Of a stretch of DNA of 64,000 bases, positions 48,101 through 56,002 are shown piece by piece; the first letter of the stretch is position 1, and every line of letters starts with the position of its first letter. Location of the stretch: positions 1 to 64,000 of the forward strand of contig CAIQGE010000033.1 in NCBI GenBank assembly GCA_903871335.1, written 5' to 3'. Under the pieces are notes generated by a model. The model did no database searches. It had not been told where the DNA came from and saw only the letters and a program-made list of their open reading frames with translations. Source of the stretch: an uncultured Actinomycetes bacterium (lineage in GTDB: Bacteria; Actinomycetota; Acidimicrobiia; Acidimicrobiales; RAAP-2). Both the position numbers and the translations under genes were made by a program.

Positions 48101-50412
48101 GTGTGGGTGAGTGGGTCGAGGAGAAGTTGAACCACCCGGTACGACTGTCAACGTTTACTTTGTCGTTGGTCAATGACGGCTACCACATGTTGCCCACGGA
48201 AATGTCCGTCAGCAATGGCTCAACGTCCGAGAACTTCGCCGTGCCCGTCACGATGGCTCCCCGCACCGGCACCTTGAACACCGTGCAGAGTTTCACGATC
48301 ACCGTGCCCGCCATGACGGGGTCGGCTTTCCGATTCACCACGAAGAAGTACCAATTCACTACCGTGATCGATCGGGTCTCAGGAGGCATCAACTTCCCTC
48401 CGATCGGTATCGCCAACATTGCGGTACCGGGGGTGCACCCGGGCGTGACGCCCGCCAGTTTCTCGACGGGATGTCGCAGCGACTTGCTCCGCATTGACGG
48501 AACGCCGATACCCGTTCAAATTCGTGGCGCTACCGCGAGCGCCCTGGCTGGTGACAGCCTGAGTTTCCACACCTGCGGCACGACTCCCATTTCTCTCAGC
48601 GTGGGAACACACAGTCTCACGAGCGCCATCGGGCCTGCGACCGGACTTAACGTGAACGATGTCCAGTTGGTTTCACCCGGTACCAACGTGGGTCCCACCT
48701 CCACCACGACCGACCTGCACGGCGGTTGGTACGGGCGCACTGTGGTGCGAGCCACCGTTTCCCCCGCCGACGCCCATCGGTGGGTCGTGCTGGGACAATC
48801 ATTCGGACCCGGGTGGCACGCCGTCCTCAATGGTCACGATCTCGGTAGTCCCACCCTGGTGGACGGAGCGTCCATGGGGTGGCGCATGCCGGCCAACGTG
48901 ACGCACAACGAGAGCATCGCATTCATCTGGGAACCGCAGAACACGGTCCTGTACGCGCTCATCTTGTCGGGAATCGGACTCCTGGTCGTCGCCTTCATGG
49001 CCATTTTTGATGTTCCCCGGCGACGCCGACTGACTAGTCGTGAACAGGACGCGGAACATGTTGACAGTGCTCCAATATTCGGAGGATTCGTCGGCACCTT
49101 GTCGGCCCCGCCCGTCGTTCTCTACACGACAGCCGTCGTCGCCGCCCTCTGCGTTTCCCTGTGGCTCTTACCTTTCACCGTCGTTGCCGCATTCTTGTGG
49201 ACCAAGAGGGGCGAGGTGGGCCGAGTGCTCGGTGCCGTGGCACTGGGAGCGCTAGTCATCGGGGTCGGCGTATCGATATCCGCGACTCTGGGCCCGTGGC
49301 CTCGCGACATCAATTGGCCCTCCCACGTGGATTACTCCAACAGTTTCGTGTGGGTGGCCTTTGCGTTCTGGCTGCTCGCGATCATTGGTTCCTTGACCTC
49401 ACGGCCCCCTGATTCTCGCCCCGCACGTCCACGTACCCCGCGAGCACCCCGGACGCCCAAAGAAAAGGTCGTGGAGAAAATGGCAGTTCCCGCACCGGAG
49501 GAACTCACTTCGGCGACCCGTCGCCGTTCGTGGCGACGACCGTGGTCGGCCGCTCCCGTTGCCGCCGTCGCGGCAACCGCCAGCGTTACCGAATCGCGAC
49601 GCCGAGGTCTCAACGTCGCGGACGGGCCGCCTCCGCCCGTTCCCGAAGGCGAAGAACCGCCTCCCATGATGATTCCGTCGTCCGGCCTACGGCGGACGTA
49701 TTTCCTCCTGCGTTCGGCAATCGCGCTGCGCCACGAACCCGACGAGCTCCAGGCACTCAACGCGCAGGACTCCATCAACCAGGTTGTCGGAAAGACCGCC
49801 ATCTTCAACCGTGATGTTCTCGACATCTCGGACGCGGCCCAATCGAATGCCGAGAGTCTGACGCAGCGAGGCGCGCGAGTCACCACCATGCGTCGAGAAG
49901 TGCCCACTTCTCGACGTGCGTTTTCGACGCCAGCCAGTGACGTGGAGTTCGTCGAGCATATCGAATTCACACCACTGCATATTCCGGCGCCCGACAACAC
50001 ATTTGACTTGGTCTTCGCCACGAACATCTTTAGTTGCGTGGCGGAGCCCGGCGTGTTGCTCGAGGAACTGGTGCGCGTGACACGACACGGCGGCACGATT
50101 TACATTCAAAATCTCATGTGGTATTCGATCTGGGGCGGCCGAGAGATGAGTCCGTGGCACGTGGTGTCGGGTGATTACGCACGACGCCGATACGTGAAGC
50201 ACAAGGGCCACGAGCCCCTTTACCGTTACGGCGTCAATTTCTTCAAAATCCGACCGCACCAGATGATGCATCTCGTACGGGCGCGCCGTGACCTCGTCGT
50301 CTACTCCATGGGGCCACGCTTCCTGCCCACTTCCTGGCGCTGGCTCCTGCGGGTACCCCTGCTACGTGACGCGGTCGTGCAGGACCTCGTCATCGTGGTC
50401 GAACGCCGTTAA
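45124..50412 (+). CDS. AftD-like arabinofuranosyltransferase fused to a methyltransferase-like domain
   Basis: A 1762-residue membrane protein. The N-terminal ~430 residues form a multi-helix GT-C core (DUF3367/AftD family); the first extracytoplasmic loop has LADDTKVYLYLDP with the acidic residues expected for the decaprenyl-phospho-sugar site. The central extracytoplasmic part contains two discoidin-like beta domains (about 742-840, SQALDGSTSTSWQA; about 965-1080, WNAFDGTTGTAWEP). Four more helices follow (~1275-1425), then a Pro/Arg-rich linker and, from ~1555, a class I methyltransferase-like domain (VLDISDAAQSNAE, then FDLVFATNIFSCVAEPGVLLEEL). The glycine-rich SAM loop is degenerate. 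AftD adds alpha-1,3-arabinofuranose to mycobacterial arabinan; the substrate here is unknown. Confidence 0.88.
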   Translation: MDHAPSDAKRKRVRVPRLHLDTLILAVVAYVPLLLTKRGLLADDTKVYLYLDPRHLLATAASMWNADVGFGTVTHQNIGYLFPMGPYFLLTKAAGLPVWVSQRFWMGSLLFFAALGARRCAEELGLSRRAGWVVAIPYMLTPFLIVDIARTSALLMPWAGLGWMMIFTIRAAHRNDWRNPALFAVVVALTGGVNATSILTVGLAPLAWLVFAGATHEIHWRRAMVVAARIGSLSLLVSLWWLAGLWAEGKYGINILKFTESFATVTTTSTSSEVFRGLGYWYFYGSDGLQPWTVGSYAYMSGQLVPLASFLVPMAGFVAALLLRWRYRLFAVLITFVGLVAAVASYPLAAPTPLGIVLKYLANHTTVGLAMRSTNRVLPLLVLGLALLTGALYDALRERLPRLTAAGAGVFGLVCVVALAPLFELHAIPANLTLPSNAPTYVQQAAADLNKGSSTSTVLGLPGLDFAYYRYGTYNDSIWPALLHRPWVSSQVQLVGQPASVNLIRALDSTLQDGTANPASIAPIARLFGASDVLVQMDGEYERYSTPLPPYLAHLFATNTSGMSLSSTYGPTTSFGALNGPYINEQVAALPFGTQWPQSLQIYRVEGARPLVRSESQTSPLIVAGDGSGLVSMSNLGMLSNNDTIIYDAAENGSTIKKDAAQPGAWLVLTDTNAKRQDTFGTLNSTNGYVLAANEDPSTNEQEQTVPIFPQQSSRAQTVAVMTGVSGVTASSYGNPITNNPEYQPSQALDGSTSTSWQAAAFSPAIGTWWQVTGLKKTSISSLHIVQAQSVTLNRWITKIGISIDGGPQIVRSLSVASRSVGGESLSIPATVGRTVRLTVLGVTGDDKSLPSASAIGFAEVGINGFGPATRGLLLPTSLLEKAGSAAATDTLSIVVSRLRASPYPPRLDPESGLIRYFTLPYARSFTGAGTITLNPNARDQIINSILGRSPGSGTSVIATDSSSHITGSLINQSWNAFDGTTGTAWEPRFHTGVGEWVEEKLNHPVRLSTFTLSLVNDGYHMLPTEMSVSNGSTSENFAVPVTMAPRTGTLNTVQSFTITVPAMTGSAFRFTTKKYQFTTVIDRVSGGINFPPIGIANIAVPGVHPGVTPASFSTGCRSDLLRIDGTPIPVQIRGATASALAGDSLSFHTCGTTPISLSVGTHSLTSAIGPATGLNVNDVQLVSPGTNVGPTSTTTDLHGGWYGRTVVRATVSPADAHRWVVLGQSFGPGWHAVLNGHDLGSPTLVDGASMGWRMPANVTHNESIAFIWEPQNTVLYALILSGIGLLVVAFMAIFDVPRRRRLTSREQDAEHVDSAPIFGGFVGTLSAPPVVLYTTAVVAALCVSLWLLPFTVVAAFLWTKRGEVGRVLGAVALGALVIGVGVSISATLGPWPRDINWPSHVDYSNSFVWVAFAFWLLAIIGSLTSRPPDSRPARPRTPRAPRTPKEKVVEKMAVPAPEELTSATRRRSWRRPWSAAPVAAVAATASVTESRRRGLNVADGPPPPVPEGEEPPPMMIPSSGLRRTYFLLRSAIALRHEPDELQALNAQDSINQVVGKTAIFNRDVLDISDAAQSNAESLTQRGARVTTMRREVPTSRRAFSTPASDVEFVEHIEFTPLHIPAPDNTFDLVFATNIFSCVAEPGVLLEELVRVTRHGGTIYIQNLMWYSIWGGREMSPWHVVSGDYARRRYVKHKGHEPLYRYGVNFFKIRPHQMMHLVRARRDLVVYSMGPRFLPTSWRWLLRVPLLRDAVVQDLVIVVERR

Positions 50413-51551
50413 CGCGCTCGGTCGTTCAAGAGGCGGAAGAGCGAGAGCGCGACTTCGTCCCACGAGAACGTCGCGGCGTACCGCAGAGCGCCCGCCTGCA
50501 GACGAATGAGCTCCTCAGGGTCCTTGAGGGCCGCCACGAGCGCGTCGGCGAGCGATTCCTCCTCGGGCACCAGTACTCCACTTTCCCCCGGGAGAACGGC
50601 ATCACGGTGGCCGGCAATATCGAGGACCACCGCCGGTGTTCCGCACGCCGCCGCTTCCGTGATCGTCATCCCCCAACCTTCACGTAGAGAGTTGGACGTG
50701 AGGATCCACGCGGACCGGTAGAGATCACGTAGTTCCTCGTCCGAAATACGCCCCGGCAATGAGATCCACTCTTCGCCACCGACCGCAGCAATGGTGGCTT
50801 CCAGATCCGAGCGCAGGTACCCCTCCCCCGCAATAACCAAGCGCGCGTTCGGAACCTGGGCGTGCACGTCGGCAAAGGTGCGAATCAACTCATCGAATCT
50901 CTTGACGGGGGCTAGACGACCCACCGCGACCACGAGGGGCGTATCAGAGCGTGTCCCACCTGGCGAAAAGAACGAAGAAATACCGACGGGCACCACCGCC
51001 ACGTTCTTTAGCCCCAGAATGTCGCGGATCTCTTCCGCGCTGGAGGTGGACAAGGTGCTGATGCTGGACCGGCGATAAAAGAACGGCGCGATCCGATGTT
51101 CGAGCAGCCAACCAACGCGCGAGAGCGGTCCCGGGACAGAAATTTTCCACATGGCACCGTGTACGTGGTGGATGAGCGTCAGGCGCGGACCTCGAAACCA
51201 CAGAGGGCCAAAGAAAGGTATGCCGTTCCAGATCTCGACGACAGCGTCGTAGTTCTGTCGGTCGTGACGGAAGCCGCGCATGATTGCCTGAGGAAACACC
51301 TGATAACGGCCGCCAGCGCGTTCCACGAAATATCCGTGGCGCCGAATGCGGGACGTTCGTCCCGCGACAGCCGAGGTTCGTGCATCCACGACGAGACCGA
51401 CGGCGGCCCATCGACGCAGGACTTCGTCCGCGTGCAACTCACTGCCACCCGCCTCCGGATCTTCGAGATCCCGCCACGCCAGAACGCGAATCTTCTTAAG
51501 AGGAGACGACGCCGCAAGGGCGCGCAACTCGGCGACGGGATCACGCGTCAC
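50409..51551 (-). CDS. Family 4 glycosyltransferase
   Basis: A ~380-residue retaining glycosyltransferase of the GT-B fold. The N-terminal domain starts with IRVLAWRDLEDPEAGGSELHADEVLRRWA; the GT4 C-terminal signature follows as LVVAVGRLAPVKRFDELI, the SLPGRISDEELRDLYRSAWILTS block and EGWGMTITEAAACGTPAVVLD, with the EX7E motif. The first 56 codons of the open frame lie inside the flippase gene; GTG 51551 overlaps its stop as GTGA. It is convergent with the AftD-like gene, the two TAA codons sharing a TTAA. Donor and acceptor are unknown. Confidence 0.9.
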   Translation of the reverse strand: MTRDPVAELRALAASSPLKKIRVLAWRDLEDPEAGGSELHADEVLRRWAAVGLVVDARTSAVAGRTSRIRRHGYFVERAGGRYQVFPQAIMRGFRHDRQNYDAVVEIWNGIPFFGPLWFRGPRLTLIHHVHGAMWKISVPGPLSRVGWLLEHRIAPFFYRRSSISTLSTSSAEEIRDILGLKNVAVVPVGISSFFSPGGTRSDTPLVVAVGRLAPVKRFDELIRTFADVHAQVPNARLVIAGEGYLRSDLEATIAAVGGEEWISLPGRISDEELRDLYRSAWILTSNSLREGWGMTITEAAACGTPAVVLDIAGHRDAVLPGESGVLVPEEESLADALVAALKDPEELIRLQAGALRYAATFSWDEVALSLFRLLNDRAR

Positions 51552-52819
51552 GCTCGGGCCTCCTCCCGCAACCGAGCGCGTAGACGGTAGACCGCAGCGA
51601 CGAAAAGACCGACGACGACCAGACATTGCACTTCGAGGTCCCGCTGCGCGGTCGCACGCCACGCTCCATGCGCTCCCACGATCCACACAAAGCCAATCCC
51701 AACACACACGGTGAGCCACAGGGTGGGCCAGCGGGCTCCGTCACCCAGGAGGAACGTCACCAAAACTGTTGATACCGATAGCACCACCATCGCCAACACC
51801 AGAGTCATCAGAGCATTCGAGGCATGGCTGTAGCGGACACCGAAAACGTCGATGAGCAACGTATCGGGAATCAGCGCGGAGACGACCAGCAACAACGAGG
51901 CGGGTAGCGACAAGATCACACCAACCACCCCTAACTGTTTGAGGACGTCACCACCTTTTCGGTTGGCCAGCGCCGCTTCGGGCAGGAGGAAACTGCTCAA
52001 GATGGTCGCGGCGTAGACCAACGTCTTGGCGATCTGCGAGATGGCGGTATAGGAGCCGCCACCGTGTGGGTTCGCGTGGCCGATGGTGAAGACGTCGATG
52101 AATTGCAAGACCGCCATCAGGCCGAGTGTCCAGAACGCGACCAGCAGCTCCACGCTCACTCCCGTATGCGTCAGGGTCAGCGACGTATCTACGGGATCCT
52201 TGGAGGTCGTGAGACGCGCGGCGTGCCAACGAGTGATCAGTTCGGCGGTCAGTAGCCCCAAGCCGTAACCCGCCACACCTTGAGTCGTTCCCGCCAAGAT
52301 GAAAACTGTCCGCGCCACTCCTTCCACCACGAAGTTCAAGGCGAGATCGTTGTATCTCTGCCGCGACTGAAGCAGGGCGCGGTCCACCGACACCACGGCA
52401 TAGACAATGCCCGCGAGAATGACCAGCCACACATCGATCCACGCTCGATGACCCAACCAGCTCGCCACCACGACCGACAAGGGAATAGTGAGCAAAGCAC
52501 CTAGTGCGGCCGCTCGCACAATTCTCTGACGAAGTCGCGCCTCCCACCGACGCGTAAGACCTTCTTCTCCGCGCACGATGTAATACGTCGCCCGACGCAC
52601 AACGGCCACGCTGAGAGCGGAGCCGGGCAGGGCGACGACGAAGAAGACACCCACCATCTGGGAGTACGCGCTGTACGTATTCGGCGCTAGGAGCCTCGCG
52701 ATGAAGAAAGTGACGCCGAGATTGAGAAGGTTGGCGAATCCTCCCGCTAACGCGACGACGAGGGCGTTAGAGAGAAGTCGACGCCACGCGGATGACGTCT
52801 CACTGGCGGTGGTGGTCAT
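51548..52819 (-). CDS. Polysaccharide/lipid-oligosaccharide flippase-like membrane protein
   Basis: A 423-residue protein with about 12 transmembrane helices in the MOP/Wzx arrangement: LSNALVVALAGGFANLLNLGVTFF as TM1, then FFIARLLAPNTYSAYSQMVGV, a short positively charged loop after TM4, and a C-terminal helix pair. Wzx proteins flip undecaprenyl-linked sugars to the outer face. The start is ATG 52819, 11 bp after the stop of the oxidoreductase gene. With the downstream GT4 it forms one transcript. Assignment of the cargo is inference from context. Confidence 0.8.
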   Translation of the reverse strand: MTTTASETSSAWRRLLSNALVVALAGGFANLLNLGVTFFIARLLAPNTYSAYSQMVGVFFVVALPGSALSVAVVRRATYYIVRGEEGLTRRWEARLRQRIVRAAALGALLTIPLSVVVASWLGHRAWIDVWLVILAGIVYAVVSVDRALLQSRQRYNDLALNFVVEGVARTVFILAGTTQGVAGYGLGLLTAELITRWHAARLTTSKDPVDTSLTLTHTGVSVELLVAFWTLGLMAVLQFIDVFTIGHANPHGGGSYTAISQIAKTLVYAATILSSFLLPEAALANRKGGDVLKQLGVVGVILSLPASLLLVVSALIPDTLLIDVFGVRYSHASNALMTLVLAMVVLSVSTVLVTFLLGDGARWPTLWLTVCVGIGFVWIVGAHGAWRATAQRDLEVQCLVVVGLFVAAVYRLRARLREEARA

Positions 52820-52829
52820 TTCCGAATGC

Positions 52830-54317
52830 TCAGGCGGACGGGCTCCGCTTCGGGAGCACGGGCGCGTCACGCCCGGTGCCTTCACGACCTGACGTGGACG
52901 AGGACGTCTCGTGGTATTCCTCTTCCACGTTGACCGCCCAGATGTCGTTGTGAGCGCCGTAGATGTTCTCCACGGTGAGCATCGCGGTAAACATCGAGTG
53001 ATCCTGGTTGTTGTACTTGTGCATCCCGTTACGACCGATCAAGTGCACGTTCGGCAGGTCCGCGGCCAGATAGTCGCTGATGGCCTTGACATTCTCTTTG
53101 TACGTACTGTCGTAGTAGGGGTACGCCTTGGGCATACGGAACACGTACCCCAGTTCAATCGCCTCAGGATTCTTCACGAGCCCCAAGAAACCCAGTTCCT
53201 TCTTGCCCATCTCGATGAGGTCTTCGTCCTTCGCGTTCCACAGCTCGTCGCCTTCGAATACGAAGTATTCAAGACCGAGGCATGTCCGTCCTTCTTTCAC
53301 CATGAACGGCGACCACGAACCAAAGTTTTGGATACGCCCGACTTTGACTTCGGACGCGTGAATGTAGATCCAGTTGTCGGGAAATGCCTGATCCTCAGGA
53401 ATAACCAGAGCCACCGTCAAGAAGTCGCGGTAGTGCAAATCGTGTCCCGCGGCGATCACCTTGTTCGGAGCGGCCGGTTCAAAGGCGTCCACCAACTGCG
53501 CCATGGGCATCGTGGAAATGACGTGAGAAGCCGCCTGGTGCGTGACCGCACCGTCGGGGCCCTGCACATCAACGCCGACAGCCCGACCATTTTCGTGTCG
53601 GATACCCACCACTCGATGACGAAGCTCCACGCGGCCGCCCTTTTCGCGGATCAAGTCCGTGCATCTCTCCCACATCATTCCGGGGCCGTACTTGGGATAC
53701 TGGAATTCTTCGATCAAACTCGTGATATCTGTTTGATTGCGCTTCGGCATGAGTGCGTTCGAGATCGCGTTGCCCAAGGACAGACCCTTCACCCGCTGAG
53801 CCGCCCAGTCCGCCGGCATCTGGTGCACCGGCACGCCCCACACTTTTTCGGTGTACGTCTTGAAGAACCGTCGGTACAGTCGCCAGCCGAATCGCGCGAC
53901 GAGCCAACCCTCGTAGTTGGTCTGGTCCTTGGGCGGGTGGACCTTGGCCCACCCGTAGCTCCCCACGCTGCGGACGGCCTCAATGAAACCAAGGTTCTTG
54001 AGCGCGTTCGCGGGCTTCAGCGGGTAGTCGTAGTACTTGCCGTCGTAGAAAATGCGTGACATTCGAGGTCGAAGGAGAAAGTCCTCGTCCGGCAAGATTT
54101 CGTGCCAGAAGGCCTCAACTTCCGGCACCTTGGTGAAGAAACGGTGACCCCCGATATCAAAGCGCCAACCCTCTCGCTCGACGGTGCGACTGATGCCGCC
54201 CACGACACCATCGGCCTCATAGACGACCACGGTGCCACCACGCCGCAGCACCTCGTATGCGGCGGTCAGTCCCGCCGGTCCTGCTCCGATAATGACAACG
54301 GGGTTTTGCTCAACCAT
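52830..54317 (-). CDS. FAD-dependent oxidoreductase, UDP-galactopyranose-mutase/protoporphyrinogen-oxidase-like
   Basis: A 495-residue flavoprotein. The dinucleotide-binding motif is VVIIGAGPAGLTAAYEVLRR, followed by VYEADGVVGGISRTVEREGW and the GGHRFFTK segment. A YYDYPLKP stretch and RFGWRLYRRFFKTYTEKVWG resemble UDP-galactopyranose mutases and their long actinobacterial relatives, which make furanose sugar nucleotides or act on lipid-linked precursors. A role in sugar activation for the glycan cluster is inference. Start ATG 54317: TAAGGT lies seven bases upstream; the frame also opens at TTG 54335. A Ser/Thr-rich tail ends the protein. Confidence 0.82.
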   Translation of the reverse strand: MVEQNPVVIIGAGPAGLTAAYEVLRRGGTVVVYEADGVVGGISRTVEREGWRFDIGGHRFFTKVPEVEAFWHEILPDEDFLLRPRMSRIFYDGKYYDYPLKPANALKNLGFIEAVRSVGSYGWAKVHPPKDQTNYEGWLVARFGWRLYRRFFKTYTEKVWGVPVHQMPADWAAQRVKGLSLGNAISNALMPKRNQTDITSLIEEFQYPKYGPGMMWERCTDLIREKGGRVELRHRVVGIRHENGRAVGVDVQGPDGAVTHQAASHVISTMPMAQLVDAFEPAAPNKVIAAGHDLHYRDFLTVALVIPEDQAFPDNWIYIHASEVKVGRIQNFGSWSPFMVKEGRTCLGLEYFVFEGDELWNAKDEDLIEMGKKELGFLGLVKNPEAIELGYVFRMPKAYPYYDSTYKENVKAISDYLAADLPNVHLIGRNGMHKYNNQDHSMFTAMLTVENIYGAHNDIWAVNVEEEYHETSSSTSGREGTGRDAPVLPKRSPSA

Positions 54318-54324
54318 GCACGAA

Positions 54325-54330
54325 ACCTTA
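54325..54330 (-). promoter_or_regulatory. Leaderless-type -10 box of the FAD oxidoreductase gene
   Basis: TAAGGT on the minus strand, seven bases before ATG 54317. It places the promoter inside the upstream TTG-started extension, arguing for the shorter protein. Confidence 0.45.
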
Positions 54331-54358
54331 GTCAAGGCTTACGTGAACGTTTTCGGCA

Positions 54359-55918
54359 CTAACGGACGAGTTGCTGCAATTCCATGGATTGGTAATAACC
54401 GCTGAGCCCCAACGGCACGAGAGTCACCAGGTGGCGCTGGGTGGAGCGCGCCAAGGCTTCGGTAAAGTCAAAACACGTCCGCTTCAGCCCGTAATTCGGG
54501 GCCCACACCACGTAGACCGGGGTGCTCGCGGTGATGGAGTTCGCTTCACGAGCCGCATTCTGAACGGGAGTCTGGGCATTGTACGCATCGAGGTAGTCGT
54601 ACCAATTCACAATCGACGGATCCTCAAAGCGCGGATAGCCGATGTAGGTCAAGTCCTTGGGTGCATATCGCAGGAGGGACGGACCGAGTTGATCGGGGCA
54701 GACGTACACCAAGGAACCCGCTGGTGCGGCCTTCAGGGCCTCACCAATCACGCCACCCTGACTGCGTTGCACGTTGACACCCCACTTGTCGGTCCAGAGC
54801 GCAGCACCGGACAACAATCCCAACACCACGATGATGCGCAATGGTGTTTCGAAATTTCGGATGCCCCGTGCCGCCAACATCGAGATCGGAATAGCGACCA
54901 CCGCGGCGTAGCGCGGAACGTATGCCGAACCGGACACGTGCGAGGCAACCAAACCAAAGGCCATGGTGACCATGACAATGAACGTCAGGGTTCGGGCGTC
55001 CGACGCCCCCGTGTAATCCAGCAGCAGTGTTCGTTCTGAGCGTTTCATCGCCAGACCGAAAACCCCGTACAACACGAGCCCGACAAATACGAGCATCGTG
55101 ACTTCATTGTGCAAGGACGCGACGACCATGTGAACGCTTTGGTTGACGGTGAAACCGTTGAACCAGGTGAAGATTTGGTAGATGCCAGGACCAGGCGCCC
55201 AAGGCGTACCCGTGTGGAGGCGCTGAGAATTGAAGATCGGCACCCAGGGCAGGAATGCGACAAACGCCAGCGCGGGAGCGAGAACCAGCATCCAGTCTCG
55301 ACGACCGGCCTCTCGACGATGGACAAACCATCTGATCAACCCAAAAAGCCCGAAGACACCCACGAAGTAGATGGCCCAATAGTGCGTGTACAGCATCGTC
55401 GCACCGACAACAGCCAAAGTGACCGTGGTCGACCACCGGGGCTGATTGAGGTGGTGTCGCAAAACCAACAACAGAATGCAGCTCTCCAGCATCACCAACG
55501 AGTACATGCGAGTTTCGGTCGCGAAGTACACCGTGTACGGCAGCACCGCTACCACGGCTAATGCCAGCCACGCGGTGGTCTTCTCGAACCACGCGCGAGC
55601 CGCGAAAAAGACCACCACCAGTGTCAGAACCGATACGAGACCGGAGAATCCGCGGACGTCAAAATCACTCGTTCCAACAACTTTCATCCACCCGTGTAGG
55701 AGAAAGTAATAGAGCGGTGGCGCTCCGTCATTCTTGAGGTACCCGACAATTTGGCTGAAGGAATGCTGAGCAATATTGACGCCCTGCGCCTCATCGAGCC
55801 ACAACTTGGACGTCGTGCGAAATCGGAAGAAGATTCCCGCGACCACATCGAGGGCAATGAGAACCGGAAGACCGATCGTGGCCAGTCGGTCCAGTTGTTT
55901 CCAATTCGATCGTGCCAT
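54359..55918 (-). CDS. GT-C-type membrane glycosyltransferase (ArnT/PMT-like)
   Basis: A 519-residue integral membrane protein with about 10-12 helices. After TM1 comes an extracytoplasmic loop with LWLDEAQGVNIAQHSF, the D-E motif used by polyprenyl-phosphate-sugar-dependent transferases (PMT/ArnT/Dpm-type glycosyltransferase 39/83 families). The C-terminal domain is extracytoplasmic (LTYIGYPRFEDPSIVNWYDY). It probably transfers a sugar from a lipid carrier to a cell-wall acceptor or protein. ATG 55918 has TAGAGT six bases upstream, so leaderless. It is the first gene of the minus-strand part of the cluster, with its own promoter. Confidence 0.82.
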   Translation of the reverse strand: MARSNWKQLDRLATIGLPVLIALDVVAGIFFRFRTTSKLWLDEAQGVNIAQHSFSQIVGYLKNDGAPPLYYFLLHGWMKVVGTSDFDVRGFSGLVSVLTLVVVFFAARAWFEKTTAWLALAVVAVLPYTVYFATETRMYSLVMLESCILLLVLRHHLNQPRWSTTVTLAVVGATMLYTHYWAIYFVGVFGLFGLIRWFVHRREAGRRDWMLVLAPALAFVAFLPWVPIFNSQRLHTGTPWAPGPGIYQIFTWFNGFTVNQSVHMVVASLHNEVTMLVFVGLVLYGVFGLAMKRSERTLLLDYTGASDARTLTFIVMVTMAFGLVASHVSGSAYVPRYAAVVAIPISMLAARGIRNFETPLRIIVVLGLLSGAALWTDKWGVNVQRSQGGVIGEALKAAPAGSLVYVCPDQLGPSLLRYAPKDLTYIGYPRFEDPSIVNWYDYLDAYNAQTPVQNAAREANSITASTPVYVVWAPNYGLKRTCFDFTEALARSTQRHLVTLVPLGLSGYYQSMELQQLVR

Positions 55919-55924
55919 CGAGCC

Positions 55925-55930
55925 ACTCTA
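55925..55930 (-). promoter_or_regulatory. Leaderless-type -10 box of the GT-C glycosyltransferase gene
   Basis: TAGAGT on the minus strand, six bases before ATG 55918. Confidence 0.5.
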
Positions 55931-56002
55931 GAACTCCGGAGATTGCTCATTTCTCCATCTGGCGATTCGCTATCCTTCACTCAGCGCTTAGGGGGAAGGC
56001 AC

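Noticed and set aside
52911-54059. 382-codon plus-strand frame opposite the FAD oxidoreductase
   Set aside because: The real product is clear on the other strand; this frame is rich in His/Val/Arg without motifs.
55751-56002. N-terminal extension of dppB
   Set aside because: It lies antisense to the GT-C glycosyltransferase gene; GTG 56003 has a strong ribosome-binding site and starts at the conserved permease N-terminus.
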